Of a stretch of 64,000 bases of DNA, positions 1 to 9,652 are shown piece by piece. Under the pieces are notes generated by a model. That model saw only the letters and a list, made by a program, of their open reading frames with translations, made no database searches and was not told the origin of the DNA. Origin of the DNA: Alphaproteobacteria bacterium (lineage in GTDB: Bacteria; Pseudomonadota; Alphaproteobacteria; Micropepsales; Micropepsaceae); contig JAGWZW010000008.1 of assembly GCA_018971835.1 (NCBI GenBank), positions 1 through 64,000 on the forward strand. Reading direction: 5' to 3'. The translations under genes and the position numbers were made by a program. How positions within the stretch are numbered: the first letter of the stretch is position 1; each line of letters begins with the position of its first letter.

Positions 1-2
1 AT

Positions 3-227
3 CACGCCAGCCAGCACTGGCCGTTCCCCTCCTCGCTGATGATCGGCTGTTTCGCCGAGGCTGAAGGCCGCGATATCCATCTGCGCGACAATGAACTGGC
101 CGAGGCGCGCTGGCTGACCAGGGCGCAGGTACGCGCCTTCATCGTCGGTGGCGTGATCGACGGGCTCTTTCTGCCGCCGCCCGTCGCCATCGCACATCAC
201 CTGATGAAGGCATGGGTGGAGGAATGA
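3..227 (+). CDS. nudC: NAD(+) diphosphatase (NudC-type Nudix hydrolase), C-terminal part, truncated by window edge
   Basis: Reading frame 3 gives HASQHWPFPSSLMIGCFAEAEGRDI..DNELAEARWLTRAQV, matching the NudC C-terminal signature (Q-WPFPSSLMIGF, E-ARWF). Confidence 0.85.
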   Translation, partial: HASQHWPFPSSLMIGCFAEAEGRDIHLRDNELAEARWLTRAQVRAFIVGGVIDGLFLPPPVAIAHHLMKAWVEE

Positions 228-757
228 GCGTCGCAGGCCGCATCGAAGCCATCCGCGCCGACATCACCACGCTCGATGTCAATGCCATCGTCAATGCGGC
301 GAACAGCGGGCTCATTCCCGGCGGCGGGGTGGATGGCGCCATCCGGCGTGCTGCGGGGCCGAAGCTGACCGAAGAAACATCGCAGATCGGCCGCTGCCCC
401 ACCGGCGGCGCCGTGATCACCAAGGGCTACAATCTGCCCGCGCGCTTCGTCATCCACACCGCTGCGCCGGTCTGGGCCACCGGCTATGATGAGGCGAAGC
501 AGGACCGCCTGCTCGCCTCCTGCTACGCCAGCGCACTCAAACTGGCCGACGAACGCGGCCTCAAAACCATTGCCTTCCCCGCCATCGGCACCGGCATCTA
601 TGGCTGGCCGGCGGAGCGCGCGGCACACCTCGCCTTCGGCGCCGTGACGCGCCACCTGACGACCGGCGGCAAGCAGGACAAGGTGATCTTCTGCTGCTTC
701 AGCGAGGCCGACCGCGCCCGCTATCAGGCGTTGATCGAGGGGAGCGAGACGCCATGA
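224..757 (+). CDS. Macro domain protein (O-acetyl-ADP-ribose deacetylase-like)
   Basis: ITTLDVNAIVNAANSGLIPGGGVDGAIRRAAG and AIGTGIYGWP are macro domain motifs; ATGA overlap with nudC stop. Confidence 0.93.
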   Translation: MSVAGRIEAIRADITTLDVNAIVNAANSGLIPGGGVDGAIRRAAGPKLTEETSQIGRCPTGGAVITKGYNLPARFVIHTAAPVWATGYDEAKQDRLLASCYASALKLADERGLKTIAFPAIGTGIYGWPAERAAHLAFGAVTRHLTTGGKQDKVIFCCFSEADRARYQALIEGSETP

Positions 758-1920
758 GCGACGAGGCCACCAAATCTCCGCCCGGCCAGCTTGGCACGCT
801 GCTGCGCTTCGCCTGGCAGCAATTCGCCGGCGCCAAGGCAGCGGACAGCAAGATCGCGCCGGCTGCGAAGTTCGCCGCTCTGATGCCGGCGCTGATGATC
901 CTGCCCGAGGCGGCACGGCCGCGGCTTGTCAGCCTGACGCTGACGGCGCGCCACAACGACTGGCGCCCGACCGGCATGACCGTAAAGCGCGGCGAGGCCT
1001 TCAGCGTGTTCGCGGACGGCGCGGTGTGGATCTCCAGGCTGCTCGGCCTGGGCGCGGAGCCGAAGCTGGCGCTGTGGCTGCGCATCGCCGGACGCGGACC
1101 GCTGCGCAAGCTGCCCGACAATGCCGGCAGCTTCGAGGCCTGGACCGACGGCGAACTCGAACTGTGCCTGAAGCCGCCGGGCGAATGGGCCGACGACAAC
1201 GGCGCCTTCGATCCGGCCTATCCGCACAGCGGCGGCGAAGGCGAAATCCGCGCCGTCATCGCGCTGTGGCCTGGCCCGGCGCAAGACGGGCTCGCAGCGC
1301 TCGCACGCAACGCGGACTTCGCGCCGCTGGCGGCGACGGCGGCGAAACGGACCGTACCGCCGCAAGACTGGTCCTATCTCTGGCGGCTGGGCGACGGCGC
1401 GATCTACGAACCCGCCACCGAGGGCGGCAAGCCGGCGATCCACGTGCATACTCACGGCGATGTCGGCATCCTGCAGACCGCGGTGGACCTGCCGCTGGCC
1501 GACGACACCGTGCTGGAATGGCGCTGGCGCGTCGAACGGCTGCCCTCCGACCTGCCCGAGCACATCCAGCCGACGCACGATTATCTTTCTATCGCGGTCG
1601 AGTTCGAGAACGGCCGTGATCTCACCTATTACTGGAGCGCCGGCCTTGCCGAAGGCACGGTGTTCCACTGCCCGCTGCCCTGGTGGTCCGAGCGCGAAAC
1701 CCATTGGGTGCTCCGAAGCGGAACGCAGGAACTGGGCCGCTGGCTGGGCGAACGGCGCAGTGTCAAGGCCGATTACGCCAAGGCCATCGGGGGGCCGCTG
1801 CCCGCGCGCATCGTGCGCGTCTGGCTGATCGCCAACAGCGTGTTCCAGCGCGGCCACGGCATCGCCGACTTCACCGACATCGCCCTGACCGGCGCCGGAA
1901 CGCGCACGACAATCCTTTAA
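754..1920 (+). CDS. DUF3047-domain protein
   Basis: C-terminal half (WRVERLPSDLPEHIQPTHDYLSIAVEFENGRDLTYYWS...) resembles DUF3047; 4-bp overlap with the macro domain gene. Confidence 0.65.
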   Translation: MSDEATKSPPGQLGTLLRFAWQQFAGAKAADSKIAPAAKFAALMPALMILPEAARPRLVSLTLTARHNDWRPTGMTVKRGEAFSVFADGAVWISRLLGLGAEPKLALWLRIAGRGPLRKLPDNAGSFEAWTDGELELCLKPPGEWADDNGAFDPAYPHSGGEGEIRAVIALWPGPAQDGLAALARNADFAPLAATAAKRTVPPQDWSYLWRLGDGAIYEPATEGGKPAIHVHTHGDVGILQTAVDLPLADDTVLEWRWRVERLPSDLPEHIQPTHDYLSIAVEFENGRDLTYYWSAGLAEGTVFHCPLPWWSERETHWVLRSGTQELGRWLGERRSVKADYAKAIGGPLPARIVRVWLIANSVFQRGHGIADFTDIALTGAGTRTTIL

Positions 1921-1950
1921 GACCGCTTATCGTTGCGACTGATTGCGGTA

Positions 1951-2055
1951 TGTCACGAACCCGGCGTCATCCGCCGCAAATGCGGCGGACCCAGGTAACA
2001 CCTTCGCTGTCGGCGAAGATTTCAACTGGGTAGCCCGCATTCGCGGGCCATGACA
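1951..2055. repeat. Dispersed intergenic palindromic repeat, copy 1 (TGTCA...TGACA bounded)
   Basis: Shares gtcatccgccgc, aaatgcggcggaccc and ttcaac-gggt-gcccgcattcgcggg-catgaca with 62497-62623. Confidence 0.8.
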
Positions 2056-2086
2056 GATGAGGCTGATCGAACCGATCCAGAAGCGG

Positions 2087-2956
2087 CTAAATTCCCGGCA
2101 TGTCCTTGCGGAAGGGATGCGCGGGATAGACGCCCAGGATGGTGAGCTTGGTGGTGAAGAACTGCAATTCCTCCAGCGCCAGGCGCACCAGCCGGTCCTC
2201 GGGATGGCCCTCGATATCGGCATAGAACTGGGTGGCGTTGAACGAGCCGCCGAGCTGATAGCTCTCCAACTTGGTCATGTTCACGCTGTTGGTAGCGAAG
2301 CCGCCCATCGCCTTGTAGAGCGCGGCGGGCACGTTGCGCACGCGGAAGATGAAGGTGGTGACGACCGGATCGCCGTTATGCGGCGCGTCGTCCGGCTCCC
2401 GCGCCATGATGAGGAAGCGTGTCATGTTATGGGTGGCGTCCTCAACATCGGCCTTGAGCACGTCCAGCCCGTAGAACTCGCCTGCCAGCGAGGAGGCAAT
2501 GGCGGCGACGGACTTGTCCTGCAACTCGGCGATATGGCGGGCGGAGCCGGCGGTATCGTGCCAGATCTGCGCCTTCAGCTTCAATTCGCGGATGACGTTG
2601 CGGCACTGGCCGAGCGCCGGCCCCTGGCTGAACACGGTCTTGATGTCGGCCAGTCTCGCCCCCTTCACGCCCAGCAGCTGATGGCGGACGCGATGGAAAT
2701 GCTCGCCCACGATATAGAGCCCGGCCTCCGGCAACAGGTGATGGATGTCGGCGATGCGCCCGTGCAGCGAGTTCTCGATGGGGATGATGGCGAGGTCCGT
2801 CTCCCCGTCGCGCACGGCCTGGATGGCGTCCTCGAAGGTGGGCCTGGGAACGGCCTCGGCCTGCGGCAGCGCCTCGCGGGCGGCAAGATTGGCATAGGCT
2901 CCGGGCTCGCCCTGGAAGGCGACACGTCTGGCCTGGGAAATGAGGGATGTGGTCAT
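2087..2956 (-). CDS. pheA: Prephenate dehydratase
   Basis: VAFQGEPGAYANLAAREALP, IPIENSLHGRIADIHHLL and the ESYQLGG...FYADIEGHPED ACT domain. Confidence 0.96.
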   Translation of the reverse strand: MTTSLISQARRVAFQGEPGAYANLAAREALPQAEAVPRPTFEDAIQAVRDGETDLAIIPIENSLHGRIADIHHLLPEAGLYIVGEHFHRVRHQLLGVKGARLADIKTVFSQGPALGQCRNVIRELKLKAQIWHDTAGSARHIAELQDKSVAAIASSLAGEFYGLDVLKADVEDATHNMTRFLIMAREPDDAPHNGDPVVTTFIFRVRNVPAALYKAMGGFATNSVNMTKLESYQLGGSFNATQFYADIEGHPEDRLVRLALEELQFFTTKLTILGVYPAHPFRKDMPGI

Positions 2957-2980
2957 GACGAAATCGCGCCCTTGGTCCTG

Positions 2981-3721
2981 TTAATTCTGCTGGCGCCCGA
3001 TAACGGTACGCGCTTTTTCGAGATCGGCCGGAGTATCGACGCTGAGCGGCACGCTGTCCACGCGCGCGACGGCAATGCTCATGCCCGCCTCCAGGGCGCG
3101 CAGCTGCTCGAGCTTCTCGCGCTTCTCCAACGGCGAAGGCTCCAGCGCCACGAAGCGCGACAGCGCGTCCCGCCTGTAGGCATAGATGCCCACGTGGTGG
3201 AACAGCGGCCCATCCCCGTGCGGGATGCGCGCGCGACTGAAATAGAGCGCACGGCCTCGCCGCCCGGTCACGTCCCACACCACCACCGGCTTGACCACGC
3301 TGGGGTTGTCGAAGTCGGCCGGATCGTCGATCTCGGCGGCCAGGGTGGCGATGTCGGCGCCGGTCGGTGCCAGCACCGCGGCCACGGCGCAGACATCGGC
3401 CGGATCGATCGCCGGCAGATCGCCCTGCAGGTTCACCACCACGTCGTGCATGTGCTCCTTGTCCAACGCCTCGACCACGGCATGAACCCGGTCGGTACCT
3501 GAAGGCAGGGCGGGATCGGTCAGCATCGCCCGGCCGCCGGCCGCCTCCACCGCCTCGGCGATCTCCCGTTCGGCAGCGGCCACCACCACCGGACCGATTC
3601 CGGCCGCCTCGGCCTGACGCAGCACCCGTACGATCATCGGCAGGCCCGCGATCTCGGCCAGCGGCTTGCCCGGAAGCCGGGTGGACGCCATTCGTGCCGG
3701 TATGACCACGATAGGGTTCAT
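2981..3721 (-). CDS. kdsB: 3-deoxy-manno-octulosonate cytidylyltransferase
   Basis: MNPIVVIPARMASTRLPGKPLAEIAGLPMIVRVLRQA; VVNLQGDLPAIDP; start set at the internal ATG. Confidence 0.96.
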   Translation of the reverse strand: MNPIVVIPARMASTRLPGKPLAEIAGLPMIVRVLRQAEAAGIGPVVVAAAEREIAEAVEAAGGRAMLTDPALPSGTDRVHAVVEALDKEHMHDVVVNLQGDLPAIDPADVCAVAAVLAPTGADIATLAAEIDDPADFDNPSVVKPVVVWDVTGRRGRALYFSRARIPHGDGPLFHHVGIYAYRRDALSRFVALEPSPLEKREKLEQLRALEAGMSIAVARVDSVPLSVDTPADLEKARTVIGRQQN

Positions 3722-3915
3722 CGGTCTTGCGCCTTTCACGTAGCTTTCCTGACACTTCATGCGACGCTTCGCCGCAATGACGCTCCGCGCCCGGCAGGTA
3801 ATTTCGCCCCTGCTCGAGAGGGGAGCACAGCGTGGGCCTTTGGTTCCCGCGCGGAATCCTTTATTCCGAGACGGTGAACCGGCGAAAGCCCCCATGCAAT
3901 GCGGAGCGTGACCAT

Positions 3916-4500
3916 ATGGATTCCTGGGAGTGGAACAAGATCGCGGGTGCCGTTCTCGGCACATTGATTTTCGTACTGGTGCTCGGGATGTTCGGCGATG
4001 CCGTCTATGCAGTGCACAAGCCGGCCAAGCCCGGCTACATTGTGCCCGGCGTGACCCAGACCGCCGCGGCCCCGGCGGCAGCACCGGCTGCCCCGGTCGA
4101 GGAGCCGCTGCCTGATTTCGCCAAGGTCATCCCGACGGCGGACGTGGCAAACGGTCAGAAGGTCGCGCACTTCTGCGCCCAGTGCCATGACTGGTCGAAG
4201 GGCGGCCCCAACCGTATCGGTCCCAATCTGTGGAACATCCTGGGCAGTGCGCGCGGGGAAGACAGGGGCGGCTTTGCGTTCTCTTCAGCGATGAAGGCCA
4301 AAGGCGGCACCTGGACCTATGCCGAACTGTTCCGCTTCCTCAAGAGTCCGCAGGGCTACATCCCCGGCACCAAGATGACCTTTGCGGGCGTCAGCAGCGC
4401 GCAGGACCGCATCGACCTCATCGCCTATATCCGCACCTGGGCCGACAGCCCCGCGCCACTGCCCGCGCCAGAAGCCGCGGCACCGGCGCCAAAGAAGTGA
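3916..4500 (+). CDS. Membrane-anchored c-type cytochrome (CycM/c552-like)
   Basis: N-terminal TM segment, Ala/Pro linker, heme motif CAQCH and downstream GTKMTFAG Met ligand region. Confidence 0.92.
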   Translation: MDSWEWNKIAGAVLGTLIFVLVLGMFGDAVYAVHKPAKPGYIVPGVTQTAAAPAAAPAAPVEEPLPDFAKVIPTADVANGQKVAHFCAQCHDWSKGGPNRIGPNLWNILGSARGEDRGGFAFSSAMKAKGGTWTYAELFRFLKSPQGYIPGTKMTFAGVSSAQDRIDLIAYIRTWADSPAPLPAPEAAAPAPKK

Positions 4501-4562
4501 CGCCTGCTTCCGCCGCCCCGCGCGCCTGATCGCGCGCGGGGGGAGAGGCAAGGCTGGCGCCA

Positions 4563-5513
4563 GTGGGCAATCGATCGACCACACTCCTGCTCGACGTACC
4601 GCCAGGCTGGGCGGGGCGCTGGGCCGAACCGCTCAAGGCGCTGCTGCCCGATGCCGTTGTCCTGGCGAATGGCCAGGACGATTACGCCCCCGAGCGCATC
4701 GACTATGTCGCCACCTTCCGGCCCAAGCCCGGCTTTCTGAAGACGCTGGCGAACGTGAAGGTCGTCTTCTCGCTGGGCGCGGGCGTGGACGGCATCGTTT
4801 CCGATCCCGATTATCCGAAGGCCATCCCGCTGGTGCGCTTTGTCGACCACACGCTGGCGCGCGACCTGGCGCAGTATGTGGTGATGCACGTGCTGATCCA
4901 TCACCGCGCGCAGCGCACCTTCGACGCGGCGCAAAGGCGGCGCGAATGGCGCCAGCATCCGCAATTCGTTCCCGCCGAGGAAAGACGCGTGGGGCTTCTC
5001 GGCCTTGGTGAAATCGGCGCCCTGACGGCGGAGCGGTTGCGCGATCTGGACTTCCCCGTCACCGGCTGGAGCCGCACGCGCAAATCGCTGGCGGGTGTGG
5101 CGAGTCTTGCCGGCATGAGCGAACTGCCGGGATTCCTCTCGGGTTCGGACATCCTCGTCTGTCTCCTCCCGCTGACCGACGAGACGCGCGGCATCCTGAA
5201 CGCAAAGACCTTCGCACAGCTGCCCAAGGGTGCCTTCGTCATCAACGCGGCACGCGGCGGCCACCTGATCGAAGAAGACCTCGTCGCCGCCATCGATTCG
5301 GGTCAGCTCTCCGGCGCCACGCTCGACGTCTTCCAGACCGAGCCGTTGCCGGAAACGAGCCCGCTGTGGACCCATCCCAAGATCACCGTGACGCCACATA
5401 TAGCGGCCATCACCGATCCGATGGCAGCAGCAGCCTCGATCGCCGCCGGCATCGCCGCGCACCGGCGCGGCGACGTGCTGGAAAATGTGGTCGATCTGTC
5501 GCGCGGTTATTGA
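4563..5513 (+). CDS. Glyoxylate/hydroxypyruvate reductase A-like D-2-hydroxyacid dehydrogenase
   Basis: VFSLGAGVDGI, GLLGLGEIGALTAERLRDLDFPVTGWSR, INAARGGHLIEEDL, HPKITVTPHIAAIT; GTG start. Confidence 0.92.
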   Translation: MGNRSTTLLLDVPPGWAGRWAEPLKALLPDAVVLANGQDDYAPERIDYVATFRPKPGFLKTLANVKVVFSLGAGVDGIVSDPDYPKAIPLVRFVDHTLARDLAQYVVMHVLIHHRAQRTFDAAQRRREWRQHPQFVPAEERRVGLLGLGEIGALTAERLRDLDFPVTGWSRTRKSLAGVASLAGMSELPGFLSGSDILVCLLPLTDETRGILNAKTFAQLPKGAFVINAARGGHLIEEDLVAAIDSGQLSGATLDVFQTEPLPETSPLWTHPKITVTPHIAAITDPMAAAASIAAGIAAHRRGDVLENVVDLSRGY

Positions 5514-6358
5514 AGGCGTTTGATACCGATAACCGGCCGGCCGGCCGCGGCATTGCGCGCAGCCACCGCGGCGAGCGGCTCGACCGCGACCTGCATATGG
5601 AACGCGCTGGCGTGCAGAAGATTGGCGCCATCGATCATGATGCCGACATGGTCGGCCCAGAACACCAGATCGCCGCGCTGCAATCCCGAATAATCCGCCG
5701 TCAGCGGCAGCGCGCGGCCGAGCGCCTTCTGCTGCAGGTCGGCATCGCGCGGCGCGCGCACGCCGCCGGCTTCGAGCGCGGTCTGCACCAGCCCGGAGCA
5801 ATCGAGCCCCGCCGCCGTCTTGCCGCCCCAGACATAGGGCACGCCGAGGAAGCGTTCGGCGACCGCCACCCAGTCCGCCGCGTGTTCGTCGAGCGGCGCA
5901 AGATGCCTGGCGAAGACATAACTGTCCGGCGCCACCGAAGCGAAATCGCCTTTCGTTTCTATCACCTTCACCTTGGCGTTCATCGGCAGCATGTCGAGAT
6001 AGGCGCGGCGGATATCGGGCGCCGGCAGCAGCGGTGTCATCAGCGCGGTGACGCGATGATCGGGCCGCGGCGCCCCCTCGCCCACCGCCACGTCGCGCAG
6101 ATAGCCGACATAACCGTCCTGCGCGGACTGTCCCCAGGCCCAGCCATTGGCGATCTCATAAACCGTGAAGCCCTCGCCGAAGAGCATCTCGTTATCCATG
6201 CAGGCATTGTGATCAGGCTTCACGCGCAGGCCAGCGCGGCCGCGCAGGATCTGGTAGGGCCTGGCTTCGGCATAGCGCGCGGCCTCGATTTTCCCGCGCA
6301 GCGACGCAGCGGCAAGATCGGGCCGAGCCGGCGTCAGGCGCGGATCGAAAGCCGCCAT
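5507..6358 (-). CDS. NlpC/P60 family cysteine peptidase with SH3-like N-terminal domains
   Basis: FLGVPYVWGGKTAAGLDCSGLVQTAL catalytic Cys motif, DHVGIMIDGANLLHA His motif. Confidence 0.94.
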   Translation of the reverse strand: MAAFDPRLTPARPDLAAASLRGKIEAARYAEARPYQILRGRAGLRVKPDHNACMDNEMLFGEGFTVYEIANGWAWGQSAQDGYVGYLRDVAVGEGAPRPDHRVTALMTPLLPAPDIRRAYLDMLPMNAKVKVIETKGDFASVAPDSYVFARHLAPLDEHAADWVAVAERFLGVPYVWGGKTAAGLDCSGLVQTALEAGGVRAPRDADLQQKALGRALPLTADYSGLQRGDLVFWADHVGIMIDGANLLHASAFHMQVAVEPLAAVAARNAAAGRPVIGIKRLQ

Positions 6359-6360
6359 CG

Positions 6361-7740
6361 TTATTTGCGCCCGTAGCGCGCGGCCAGCAGCGCATAGATC
6401 GCGCGCGCGGCATTGGCTTCGCCGCCCGTCCTGCGGCCGGGGCGCGGCCGGTCGATCCAGGCCGGAATATCGAAATGCGCCCAGCGTTTGGTTTCGGTCA
6501 CGAAGCGATTGAGGAACAAGGCCGCCGTGATCGCGCCGGCCAGATTGTAGCTCGGGGAATTGTTGAGATCGGCGATGGGGCTCGAAAGCGCGTCCTCATA
6601 GCCGCGCCACAGGGGCAGCCGCCACAACGGGTCGTGCACCTCCGTTCCGTGGCGCATCAGGTCGGCGGCCAGCGCCTCGTCGTCCGTGAAGAAGGGCGGT
6701 ACTTCCATGCCGGTGGCGCTCCGCGCAGCGCCAGTGAGTGTCGCCACGTCGATGAGCAGCGCCGGCCTCTCCTCGTCCGCCAGCGCCAGCGCATCGGCGA
6801 GCACCAGGCGCCCCTCCGCATCGGTGTTGCCGATTTCGACGGTGAGGCCCTTGCGGCTTTGCAGAACATCGCCCGGCCGGTAGGCGCTGCCGGATACCGA
6901 ATTTTCCACCGCTGGAATCAGCACGCGCAACCTGAGATCGAGATTCGCCGCCATGACCATATGCGCGACGGCGAGCACGACTGCGGCGCCGCCCATATCC
7001 TTCTTCATCGTCAGCATGGCGGAGGACGGTTTGAGGTCGAGCCCGCCCGAATCGAAACACACGCCCTTGCCCACCAGCGTCACCTTGGGCGCGGCAGCGC
7101 GGCCCCACACCATGTCGATCAGCCGCGGCGGCCGCGGCGACGCCTTGCCCACGGCATGGACGAGCGGAAATTTCGCTTTCAGCGCCGCGCCCTGGGTGAT
7201 CGAAACGCGCGCGCCGTGGCGCTTGGCGAGCCGGCGCGCGGCAGCGGCCAGTTCCTCAGGGCCCATATCGTTGGAGGGCGTATTGACGAGATCACGGCCG
7301 AGGAACACCCCCTCGGCGAGGCGCGTGACCGCGGCGGCGTCCACACCTTCGGGCAGGACGAGCTTGGGCCGCTCCTTCTTCGCACCCCTGCGGTAGCGCG
7401 TGAAATCGTAGGTGCCGAGCAGCCAGCCGAGCGCCGCGTGCGTGCCGCCAGCTTCCTCCGCCACTTCGCCAAGCGCGTAGAGCCCCGCGGGCAGCTTCTC
7501 GGAAAAGGCGGCCAGCGCCAGCGGATCCTCCGCCTTGCCGAGGCCCAGGACCGCAAAGGCGAGCGCGCCCCTGGCATCGGGCACCAGCACCATCTCACCC
7601 GCTCTGGCCGCAAAGCTCGCATTGGTCAGCCATTGGGCATCGCGCTTGGGCCTGCGGCCGAGGAACCGCTTGAGATCGGCCGCTTTGACGGCGTGGACCG
7701 GAATCGCGCCCTTTGCGCGTTTCGCAAGGCAGGGATGCAT
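6361..7740 (-). CDS. Leucyl aminopeptidase family protein (M17)
   Basis: VGKGVCFDSGGLDLKPSSAMLTMKKDMGGAA and NTDAEGRLVLADAL metal and active-site motifs. Confidence 0.96.
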   Translation of the reverse strand: MHPCLAKRAKGAIPVHAVKAADLKRFLGRRPKRDAQWLTNASFAARAGEMVLVPDARGALAFAVLGLGKAEDPLALAAFSEKLPAGLYALGEVAEEAGGTHAALGWLLGTYDFTRYRRGAKKERPKLVLPEGVDAAAVTRLAEGVFLGRDLVNTPSNDMGPEELAAAARRLAKRHGARVSITQGAALKAKFPLVHAVGKASPRPPRLIDMVWGRAAAPKVTLVGKGVCFDSGGLDLKPSSAMLTMKKDMGGAAVVLAVAHMVMAANLDLRLRVLIPAVENSVSGSAYRPGDVLQSRKGLTVEIGNTDAEGRLVLADALALADEERPALLIDVATLTGAARSATGMEVPPFFTDDEALAADLMRHGTEVHDPLWRLPLWRGYEDALSSPIADLNNSPSYNLAGAITAALFLNRFVTETKRWAHFDIPAWIDRPRPGRRTGGEANAARAIYALLAARYGRK

Positions 7741-7757
7741 GAGCGAACCTTTGACCT

Positions 7758-8483
7758 GTGCCGAGTCGCGACTCTAAGAATGCCGGTACGGCTTCGCAAC
7801 GGGAGGCGCTCTTGGCCACACAGTACAGATTGATAATCGGCACCAGGAACTGGTCGAGTTGGAGTCTGAGGCCCTATCTGGCCCTGCGCGCCACCGGCGC
7901 CAAGTTCGACGAGGTCGTGATCGGGCTCGATCGGCCGCAGACCAAAGCCGAAATTCTCGCCCAATCGCCGGCCGGGCGCGTGCCGGTCCTGAAGATCACC
8001 GAAGCGGGCGAGACCACGACCGTGTTCGACAGCCTGGCCATCTGCGAGACGCTGGCGGACCGCTTTCCGCAAGCCGGACTGTGGCCGCAGGACTGGCGCA
8101 CGCGGGCGCTGGCACGCTCTTACGCTGCCGAAATGCATTCCGGCTTCGCCGCGCTCCGCACCGCTCTGCCTATGGAGATCGCCCGCACCCTGCCCCAGCC
8201 GCAACTGAGCGACGCTGTGAAGGCAGATATCGCGCGCATCGTCGATGCCTGGACCGACGCCCTCACGCGTTACGGCAAGGACGGCGGCTTTCTCTTCGGC
8301 CGCTTCTCGGTCGCCGATTGCATGTATGGGCCGGTGGTGACGCGCTTCCGCACTTATGACATCGCGCTTCCCAAGATCGTGGACGCCTATTGCACGCGCA
8401 TGATGGCGCTACCCGCGATGCAGGACTGGCTGACGGAGGCGCAAAAGGAGGTCGCCGGCGGCCTTAAGAGACCGCAGGCCTGA
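7758..8483 (+). CDS. Glutathione S-transferase family protein
   Basis: YRLIIGTRNWSSWSLRPYLALRATG...GRVPVLKI...VFDSLAICETLAD; the true start may be the TTG near 7812. Confidence 0.93.
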   Translation: MPSRDSKNAGTASQREALLATQYRLIIGTRNWSSWSLRPYLALRATGAKFDEVVIGLDRPQTKAEILAQSPAGRVPVLKITEAGETTTVFDSLAICETLADRFPQAGLWPQDWRTRALARSYAAEMHSGFAALRTALPMEIARTLPQPQLSDAVKADIARIVDAWTDALTRYGKDGGFLFGRFSVADCMYGPVVTRFRTYDIALPKIVDAYCTRMMALPAMQDWLTEAQKEVAGGLKRPQA

Positions 8484-8486
8484 ATT

Positions 8487-9569
8487 TCAGGTGCGCTGAG
8501 CGGGCCGTTTCATCGGCGAGAGGGCCGGCGCCGCGGGCTTGGGCAGCGCACCCGTCTCGCGATAGAAGCGCAAAGCGCCGGGATGGAGCGGCGCCGGAAG
8601 CGCCTGTGCGGCCGTATCGATGCGAATCAGCCGGGCCTCCGGATGGGACTGGTCGAGCAGCGCGCGATTGTCCGGATTGAACAGAGCCTTGGTGACGCCG
8701 TAGACGAGATCGGCGGGCTCCGTATTATTGACAATCCAAAGCGCACGCACGCTCACCGTTTGCACCGCGCCCTGACCGGCATAGGTTCCCGCCGCGATGG
8801 CGTCTGCGCTGAGGGCTGGCTGCCGTTCGAGCAGCCGCTTGCGCCCGGCGCCGTCGATTGGCACCAGTTCCGCCTTGCCGCTGGCGATGAGGTCACGCAC
8901 CAGCCCGACTGGCGCGCCACCCATAGAGAAGAACGCATCGAGCTTGCCCTTCTCCAATGCCTCGGCCGCCACATCGGACGACAGCTCCAGGGCTTTGATC
9001 CGCCGAACGGGAATGCGATAGGCCGCCAGCACGGCGCGCGCCGTCACGGCCGTGCCCGAGCCGGAAACGCCCAGCGAGACGCGCTTGCCACGCAAACCTT
9101 CCACGCTTTTGATCTTGGCGCTCCTGGCAACGACCAGATGCATCTCCTCGGGGAAGAGGGCGGCGATCACTGCGATATGGCTTTGTTTTCCGCGCTTGGC
9201 GAAAGCGCCCTTGCCGGCGACCGCTTCTGCCACCACGTCGGCCTGGGCAAGGCCCGAATTTACGCGATGGGCGTTGACGTCCATCACGTTGGCGACGGCG
9301 CCTTCGCTGGTCTGGGCCGAGGCGATCAGGCCTTCCGGCCCGCAGACGCCCGGCGTCTCACAGCGGTGCAGCCCTGGCGGATGGCTGACCAACCCGGCGA
9401 TCGCCTCGCCGATCGGGAAATAGGTGCCGCTGGTGGGGCCGGTGGCAATGATGAAAAAGGTTCGCTGGGCCCAGCTCGGCTCGCCGCCCAAGCCCACGGC
9501 AAACAGCAGGGCCAGCGCCAGGGCGCCCCCCATACCTGCTACGGACAAACCTGCGATACGCCGTTCCAT
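8487..9569 (-). CDS. TAXI-family TRAP transporter solute-binding subunit
   Basis: IATGPTSGTYFPIGEAIAGLV, SEGAVANVMDVNAHRVNSGLAQADVV, GSGTAVTARAVL. Confidence 0.93.
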   Translation of the reverse strand: MERRIAGLSVAGMGGALALALLFAVGLGGEPSWAQRTFFIIATGPTSGTYFPIGEAIAGLVSHPPGLHRCETPGVCGPEGLIASAQTSEGAVANVMDVNAHRVNSGLAQADVVAEAVAGKGAFAKRGKQSHIAVIAALFPEEMHLVVARSAKIKSVEGLRGKRVSLGVSGSGTAVTARAVLAAYRIPVRRIKALELSSDVAAEALEKGKLDAFFSMGGAPVGLVRDLIASGKAELVPIDGAGRKRLLERQPALSADAIAAGTYAGQGAVQTVSVRALWIVNNTEPADLVYGVTKALFNPDNRALLDQSHPEARLIRIDTAAQALPAPLHPGALRFYRETGALPKPAAPALSPMKRPAQRT

Positions 9570-9652
9570 GCCACACGATATAACGCATTCATTACGTCAA
9601 GATTTGGACGCGTTCCCAAAATTCGCATTTTCAATGTTCTTTGGCATCATAC

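Noticed and set aside
1927-2223. 98-aa minus ORF over the intergenic repeat and pheA 3' end
   Set aside because: Created by translating the palindromic repeat; no independent coding evidence.
2057-3502. 481-aa + strand ORF opposite pheA/kdsB
   Set aside because: Antisense shadow of two clear biosynthetic genes.
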